The notes beneath the pieces were generated by a model, which was not told the origin of the DNA, made no database searches, and saw nothing but the letters and a program-made list of their open reading frames with translations. A stretch of DNA of 18,171 nucleotides. Source: CAZMCT01 sp964564785. Lineage in GTDB: Bacteria > Planctomycetota > Phycisphaerae > UBA1845 > Fen-1342. The stretch spans positions 1 to 18,171 of the forward strand of contig CAZMCT010000085.1 in assembly GCA_964564785.1 (NCBI GenBank), read 5' to 3'. The first letter of the stretch is position 1. Every line of letters begins with the position of its first letter. A program made the position numbers and the translations under genes. This document shows positions 13,802 to 18,171 of this stretch, piece after piece.

Positions 13802-14974
13802 ATGCTGCACCGGATGGCACTCGGCCGGCTGCCGAACAAGCCGCACACGACGCTCTACGAGGGCGACCAGCTCCTCATGGAACAAATGGTCACCCGCGAG
13901 GGGTTCCGCGGCCCCTTCACGATTCTCTACTTCCGCCGGCCGCCGACCGACGAAGTCGAGGTGCGCGACCTGACGCTGCCCGGGTTCTGCCCGGCCGAGC
14001 CGGCCGATGACCGCCCGCTCCAGCGGCGCCATATCCGCACTCAGGACCTGCCGGCGGGCGGTGATTTCCTGACCGGCAGGCGGACCATGCTTGTGTCCGA
14101 GGCGCTCGATCTGGGGATCTGCAAGCCGCGGACGGCTTCTCGCCAGTGGTTCTCCAACGGCGACGGGGACGAACTGTACTTCGTGACGGCGGGCCGCGGG
14201 CGACTGGAAAGCGTGCTGGGCGTGCTGCCGTTCGGCCGGCACGACTACCTGCTGATTCCGAAGATGACCGCGTACCGGCTGTGCTTCGACGAGCCGGCCA
14301 CGCTGCTGGTGCTCGAGGGCCGGCCGGAGATCAAGATCCCCGGGGACTACCGCAACGATTGGGGGCAACTCACGGACTACGCCCCGTATTCGCACCGCGA
14401 TTTCCGCGGCCCGCAGGAGCTGCTCCAGCTTGATGCGCGCGAGCACGGGCCCGGCCCGTATGAGATCGTCATGAAGCGCCGCGGCGCGCTCTCGCTGCAC
14501 CGCTACCGGCACTTCCCGCTCGACATCGCGGGCTGGGACGGCTGCGTCTATCCGGTCGCGTTCAACATCCACGATTACCAGCCAAAGACCGGGCTCGTGC
14601 ATCTGCCGCCCACCATCCACACCACCTTTGCCGGCGAGCGCTTCGTCATCTGCTCGTTCGTCCCGCGGCAGCTCGACTATCACCCCCAGGCCATTCCCTG
14701 CCCCTACGCGCACTCCAACGTGGACATGGATGAAATCCTGTACTACGTCGACGGGAATTTCATCTCGCGCAAGGGCATCGGCCCCGAGTCCATCAGCCTG
14801 CACCCCGCCGGCGTCGCCCACGGCCCGCACCCCGGCACCTATGAGCGCTCCATCGGCGCCAAACGCTCCGAGGAGCTCGCCGTGATGATCGATTGTTATC
14901 CCCCGTTCCGCCTCACCGCCCTGGCCGCGGAACTCGAGGACACGCAGTATCACCTGTCGTGGCTCGAGTCCTGA
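13802..14974 (+). CDS. hmgA: Homogentisate 1,2-dioxygenase family protein
   Basis: This 390-residue cupin-type non-haem iron protein is homologous to homogentisate 1,2-dioxygenase, which opens the homogentisate ring to maleylacetoacetate in tyrosine and phenylalanine breakdown. The N-terminus HRMALGRLPNKPHT (3-16) and GFRGPFTILYFRRPPT (34-49) are typical. The iron-site region is AHSNVDMDEILYYVDG (303-318) with likely ligands H304 and E311, then LHPAGVAHGPHPGTYE (333-348) with H340, matching human H335, E341 and H371. It is shorter than the usual 430-445 residues, fitting a bacterial subgroup. ATG 13802 is chosen because GAGGA lies 6 nt upstream; the ATG at 13796 abuts that signal. No maleylacetoacetate isomerase, fumarylacetoacetase or HppD gene is nearby, so the exact substrate is less certain than the fold. 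Confidence 0.88.
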   Translation: MLHRMALGRLPNKPHTTLYEGDQLLMEQMVTREGFRGPFTILYFRRPPTDEVEVRDLTLPGFCPAEPADDRPLQRRHIRTQDLPAGGDFLTGRRTMLVSEALDLGICKPRTASRQWFSNGDGDELYFVTAGRGRLESVLGVLPFGRHDYLLIPKMTAYRLCFDEPATLLVLEGRPEIKIPGDYRNDWGQLTDYAPYSHRDFRGPQELLQLDAREHGPGPYEIVMKRRGALSLHRYRHFPLDIAGWDGCVYPVAFNIHDYQPKTGLVHLPPTIHTTFAGERFVICSFVPRQLDYHPQAIPCPYAHSNVDMDEILYYVDGNFISRKGIGPESISLHPAGVAHGPHPGTYERSIGAKRSEELAVMIDCYPPFRLTALAAELEDTQYHLSWLES

Positions 14975-15043
14975 GCCCGTGACGGCCCGCGGGCCGCAGG
15001 CCGCTACCGCCGTGGGCCGATACAGCCGCGGGCCCATACGGGC
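14975..15043. repeat. Palindrome cluster between convergent hmgA and the 997-aa gene
   Basis: The 70-nt convergent gap is almost wholly palindromic. A perfect 14-bp palindrome CGGCCCGCGGGCCG lies at 14983-14996, outer arms GCCCGT / ACGGGC are at 14975-14980 and 15038-15043, and 14983-15007 matches 132-156 at 23/25 positions. On the minus strand GTAGCGGCC begins 37 nt after the stop of the 997-aa gene. It could act as a two-way transcription terminator, though no T-tract is present. Confidence 0.6.
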
Positions 15044-15044
15044 A

Positions 15045-18038
15045 TTACTCCAGGCGCAGCGGCACGATCTGCCACGGATCGACCAGGAACGCGCTCGTCC
15101 CGCCGCCGTTCGTCAGTCGGGGAATCAGGCCGATCGTCGTCCCCGACTCCAGCGGCTCGCGCTCCGGCAGGCGCGGAATAGTCACCTCGAGGATCGCCGG
15201 CTGCCCCTCCGGCCGGTCGATGGTTGCGGTGCAACCGTGCGCAGTGCCGACTTTCGGCGGCCCGTCGGCCGGCCACTCGAGGTCGACGCTGTAGTACCGG
15301 TTGTCGTGCCCGGTGAACCAGCCGTCGTTGTACCAGTCGAGCGGCAACTGGACCGAGCGCACCGGCTTGCGAAGCACCAGCCGCACGTACAGGTGGTCGG
15401 CGTCGTACGTCGCATCAAGGTCGGCGTCGCACCATCCATTGCGGATCGTGCCCAGCGGCGCACCGGCCGGCCGACGCGACAGCGTCAGCCGCACCGCGAA
15501 CTGGGGGAATGGATCGGCCGCGTCAGGGGTCCCGTCCGCGTCCGTGTCGAGCTTCGTGGGGTCGCTGCTCGTAAACGTGCCGGCGCACAGCTCGGCCAGG
15601 TCGTCGAGCCCGTCGCCGTCGGTGTCGCCGCGGGCCGGGTCGGAGCCGAAGCGCCGCTCGTCGATAGGCAGGGCAGGATCGGCATCGGCCAGACCGTCGC
15701 CGTCGCGGTCATCCACAAGGCGGAGCGTGCCCTGCCGCAGCCGCAGCCAGTTCAGCGGGTCGACCCGCCGGCACAGGAACGCGTTGCAGTCCCAGTGCTC
15801 GCCGTAGCGGCCGATGTGCACCGTCGCGTCCGGGTGGTTGAGCCACCAATCGGTGAAGCCCGACTTCTCGAAGTACGCGTCGAGCTGGTGTCCCCACTCG
15901 TGTCCGAAGAGCCACCCCTGTCCGTTGTTCCACAGCCCGTAGCCGCTGTACGCGTACGGCGTCAGGCCGCCGCCGCCGACGTAGCCCGGGTCGTCGGTCG
16001 CGCCGGCGTCGAAGCCCTTCATCGGGTGAATGCCGATCAGGCTGTGGTGCTCGTCGATCGCCGGCAGGCCCTGCGCGGCCCGGGCCTTGTTGACCATCTG
16101 TCGCGCCGGCGACGGTTGGATCCAACCCCCGTCGATCTTCGCCTCGGGGTCGTCCACGAGCATGTAGTCGAACTGGAGGTTCAGCCGGCCGTGACTGCTG
16201 AGCCAGTAGAAATGCCGCGCCACCGCCAGCTCGCGCTTCAGCCGGTCGATCACGCCCGTCGGGTCGATCGTGATCCGCTCCCCCTTCTCCGTCGTGGCCT
16301 GCGTGAACACGGCCACGAGCACCGGCAGGTCGATCACGTGCATCTTCCCCTTCGGCGGCGGCGCCGGCAGCGAGTACGTCCGCAGGTCATCCGCAGACAC
16401 CGGCGGCCAGGTCGCGCAGACGGGTTCGCGCTGCCGTACCAGGATGCGGCCGGGGCTCTTCGGGTCGGGCTCGGTGCTGGTCGCGACGAGCGGCGAGCCG
16501 TCGACGCGGGTGGTGGTCAGTTGCACGCCGCCGTCCGCGGTCCACGCGAATTGCGGCAGCGGCTCCACGAAATCCGGCGGCAGGATCAGGATGCGGTCCT
16601 TGTCCGGATCGGCCACGTAGTACTGCCCGCCCGGCCCCTGGCACACCCGCACCTTGTCCGACATGTCCTTCAGCGTGTGCGCCAGCCAGGTCTTTTCGAC
16701 CGCCCCCTCCCGATCGAACACGCGCACCGCCCCGTAACCGCGGTAGTACTCGAACGTGCCCGCCATCAGCATTCGCCCGCGGCCGTCGAACAGGATCTGC
16801 CCGGGGTACGGCAGCCACGGCCCGTTGCGCACGAACTCGAACTCCCGGCCGTCCCAGCGGTACACGACGAACGTGTAGTTCTCGCGATCTGCCACGTAGA
16901 TCAGACCGTCGGGCGACACCGCGATCCCGCGCGGCGCCTTGAACTTGCCGGCCGTCTTCGGGTCGGACCGGTCGTAGGCCGCGACGTCCCCTTTCACACC
17001 GAATTCGGCCGCCGGCTCGCCTTTCAGGTGATAGGCCCGGATGCCCGGTCGGGCCGCGTCGGCCACGAAGATCAGCCCCGTCCGGCCGACCGCGAGCGCC
17101 GTGCCCGCCATCCGCGGCTCATGAATCAGCGGGCCGCCGCCGCGCGGCTTCAGATCGGGTCCCAGGCGCCAGATCGTCCGCCCCTCGCCGGCCAGCAGCA
17201 GCAGGTTGGCCGGCTGGTTCCGCCCGGCCGGTTCGCAGCACAGCGCAACCGGCCCGAATTCTTCGAGCGTCTTCGGCCCGCCCGGGAAGTCCGCCAGCGT
17301 GCAGTGCAGCACCGGCAGGCCGCTGGCGTCGTAGCCGGTCAAGACCTCGTCCGCGCGCCGCAGCGCGATCACGTGTTCCGACGTGCCCGCCAGATCGATG
17401 ATCGAGCTGTACGGACTCGGCGGACGCAGCCCCTCGAGCTCTTCCGGCCGGGCCGGGCGCACCTCGAACCCCAGGATCGTGTGCGGCCCGCCGCTGGTCT
17501 GAATGCCGACGAAGCCCTGCGTGTGGAACGTCCGCAGGTTCGTCGCGATTCGCTCGCCGTGGTGGTAGAGATTGAACGCGTTCTTGGCGGGATCGACCGC
17601 GACCGCCAGCTCCTGCTCGCGGTCGCCGTCATCGTCGTAGTTCGCGTCCGCGTAGTAGTTGAACGTCCCCGTGCCGTCGAACCAGCCCCAGAGAATCCGC
17701 CCGCCCGGGTCACACCGCACCAGCATCCCGCCCTTCTTCGCATCCACCTGCGGCAGGGCGAAGAACAGCCCGCCGCCATTGAAATCCGACTCCGGCCGGA
17801 AACGCACCGCCAGCCAGTACGGCCCTTCCGGCCGCACGGCGAGCGCGGCCCCGGCGTCGAACATCGGGTCGCTCTGGCGGGCGCGGCCTTCGAGGAACTC
17901 CCATTTGCCCGCCAACACGGTCCAGCGTTGGGCGGCTGTGGCGTCGAACCGCTCGACGAACGGGAACCGCGGCTCGGGCGGCGTCTGGGCCAGGAGCAGG
18001 AGACTCAGGAGCGGTAGCAGGCAACCAGTCGCGTTCAT
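15045..18038 (-). CDS. Secreted multidomain protein: jelly-roll, beta-propeller, HEWGH metallopeptidase, Ca-binding repeats, CBM9-like domain
   Basis: A 997-residue exported protein with a signal peptide at 1-18 (LLPLLSLLLLAQ). Residues about 24-195 look like a concanavalin/3-keto-disaccharide-hydrolase-type jelly-roll (FVERFDATAAQRW; GWFDGTGTFNYY). About 200-490 carry NHL-like propeller repeats (APRGIAVSPDGLIYVADREN, then GQYYVADPDKDRILILPP). About 560-775 are a putative zinc metallopeptidase: ARHFYWLSSHGRLNLQFDY resembles M6-type immune inhibitor A regions, and HEWGH at 713-717 is an intact HExxH motif followed by QLDAYFEKSG. H735, H741, E747 and H748 are third-ligand candidates. Residues 776-843 hold thrombospondin-type-3-like DxDxDG calcium repeats, and 845-997 a CBM9-like domain (DADLDATYDADHLYVRLVL). 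The ATG has GAGG 5 nt upstream. I know no named family with this whole architecture; a polymer-directed surface protease is inferred. Confidence 0.88.
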   Translation of the reverse strand: MNATGCLLPLLSLLLLAQTPPEPRFPFVERFDATAAQRWTVLAGKWEFLEGRARQSDPMFDAGAALAVRPEGPYWLAVRFRPESDFNGGGLFFALPQVDAKKGGMLVRCDPGGRILWGWFDGTGTFNYYADANYDDDGDREQELAVAVDPAKNAFNLYHHGERIATNLRTFHTQGFVGIQTSGGPHTILGFEVRPARPEELEGLRPPSPYSSIIDLAGTSEHVIALRRADEVLTGYDASGLPVLHCTLADFPGGPKTLEEFGPVALCCEPAGRNQPANLLLLAGEGRTIWRLGPDLKPRGGGPLIHEPRMAGTALAVGRTGLIFVADAARPGIRAYHLKGEPAAEFGVKGDVAAYDRSDPKTAGKFKAPRGIAVSPDGLIYVADRENYTFVVYRWDGREFEFVRNGPWLPYPGQILFDGRGRMLMAGTFEYYRGYGAVRVFDREGAVEKTWLAHTLKDMSDKVRVCQGPGGQYYVADPDKDRILILPPDFVEPLPQFAWTADGGVQLTTTRVDGSPLVATSTEPDPKSPGRILVRQREPVCATWPPVSADDLRTYSLPAPPPKGKMHVIDLPVLVAVFTQATTEKGERITIDPTGVIDRLKRELAVARHFYWLSSHGRLNLQFDYMLVDDPEAKIDGGWIQPSPARQMVNKARAAQGLPAIDEHHSLIGIHPMKGFDAGATDDPGYVGGGGLTPYAYSGYGLWNNGQGWLFGHEWGHQLDAYFEKSGFTDWWLNHPDATVHIGRYGEHWDCNAFLCRRVDPLNWLRLRQGTLRLVDDRDGDGLADADPALPIDERRFGSDPARGDTDGDGLDDLAELCAGTFTSSDPTKLDTDADGTPDAADPFPQFAVRLTLSRRPAGAPLGTIRNGWCDADLDATYDADHLYVRLVLRKPVRSVQLPLDWYNDGWFTGHDNRYYSVDLEWPADGPPKVGTAHGCTATIDRPEGQPAILEVTIPRLPEREPLESGTTIGLIPRLTNGGGTSAFLVDPWQIVPLRLE

Positions 18039-18053
18039 GTCTTCCTCTTCGGT

Positions 18054-18171
18054 GTGCCACTGTCCTCTCGGCAGTGCGGTAGCGGCCCGCGCCCTCGCGC
18101 GGCCGCCGTGGCCCGCGCCCTCGCGCGGCCGCGTGGCACCGCCGCCCTCGGCGGTGATCCCCGTGCCACTG
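18054..18171. repeat. Palindrome cluster with tandem 23-bp units and GTGCCACTG ends
   Basis: Two identical 23-bp units (18084-18106, 18110-18132) repeat at a 26-bp period, the first preceded by GTAGCGGCC (18079-18087). Then a perfect 8-bp hairpin CACCGCCG-CCCT-CGGCGGTG (18137-18156) sits inside outer arms GTGGCAC (18133-18139) and GTGCCAC (18163-18169). GTGCCACTG occurs at both ends (18054-18062, 18163-18171). The CCCT core is shared by stems of different sequence. It lies upstream of the 997-aa gene and continues beyond the window. Confidence 0.75.

Noticed and set aside
12575..15037. An 820-residue open frame on the minus strand opposite the YdjM-like and hmgA genes
   Set aside because: It runs antisense through two genes with recognisable conserved motifs and has the low-complexity Arg/Gly/Gln composition of a GC-driven shadow.
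14979..18017. A 1012-residue open frame on the plus strand opposite the 997-aa secreted protein
   Set aside because: It is Arg/Val/Pro-rich with no domain, signal or ribosome binding site. The opposite strand encodes clear motifs over its whole length, so this is an antisense frame kept open by high GC.

Overview
The window comes from a GC-rich bacterial chromosome and most resembles a planctomycete, probably of the Phycisphaerae type. This is an inference from three things: the paired dockerin-like DxNxDG…DINPFV module at the C-terminus of one secreted protein, the ThuA plus Gfo/Idh/MocA pair, and very large multidomain secreted proteins beside an ordinary housekeeping gene (smc). There are no rRNA, tRNA, CRISPR, phage or insertion-sequence genes. 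Eleven protein-coding genes are supported, including one 39-residue gene that is easily missed.

Layout. From 1 to 10640 every gene lies on the minus strand. In order along the plus coordinates they are an orphan sugar-type ABC substrate-binding protein, a WrbA-type quinone reductase, a tiny lysine-rich basic peptide sitting 38 nt downstream of smc, smc itself (1192 aa), a Gfo/Idh/MocA oxidoreductase, a ThuA-like protein, and a secreted PPAD/agmatine-deiminase-family enzyme with a dockerin-like tail. From 11025 the strands alternate: a histidine phosphatase (+), an SDR oxidoreductase (-), a YdjM/DUF457 membrane hydrolase (+), a homogentisate dioxygenase homologue (+), and a 997-aa secreted protein (-) combining a jelly-roll, a beta-propeller, an HEWGH metallopeptidase, calcium-binding repeats and a CBM9-like domain.

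How the genes relate. Only three groups look functionally linked. The first is smc with the basic peptide, which suggests chromosome compaction from one transcript. The second is ThuA with Gfo/Idh/MocA, which resembles the ThuAB keto-sugar pathway and has its own promoter. The third is the pair of large secreted proteins, both apparently built to act on external polymers. The remaining genes look like single-gene units. Several have recognisable -10 boxes; the one upstream of the YdjM-like gene would give a nearly leaderless mRNA, and the one upstream of hmgA overlaps the preceding stop codon.

The intergenic DNA is not empty. It carries a family of GC-rich palindromes whose stems differ but whose framing words (GTAGCGGCC, GTGGCAC) recur. 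Several lie at or just after stop codons, and in two genes the stop codon TAG is part of the element. A nested three-stem structure (1447-1500), a copy of a CATTCCGAG-type dispersed repeat (1292-1330) and a tandem cluster at the right edge (18054-18171) belong to this layer. I regard the smc/basic-peptide unit, the two secreted multidomain proteins and the palindrome family as the most interesting content.
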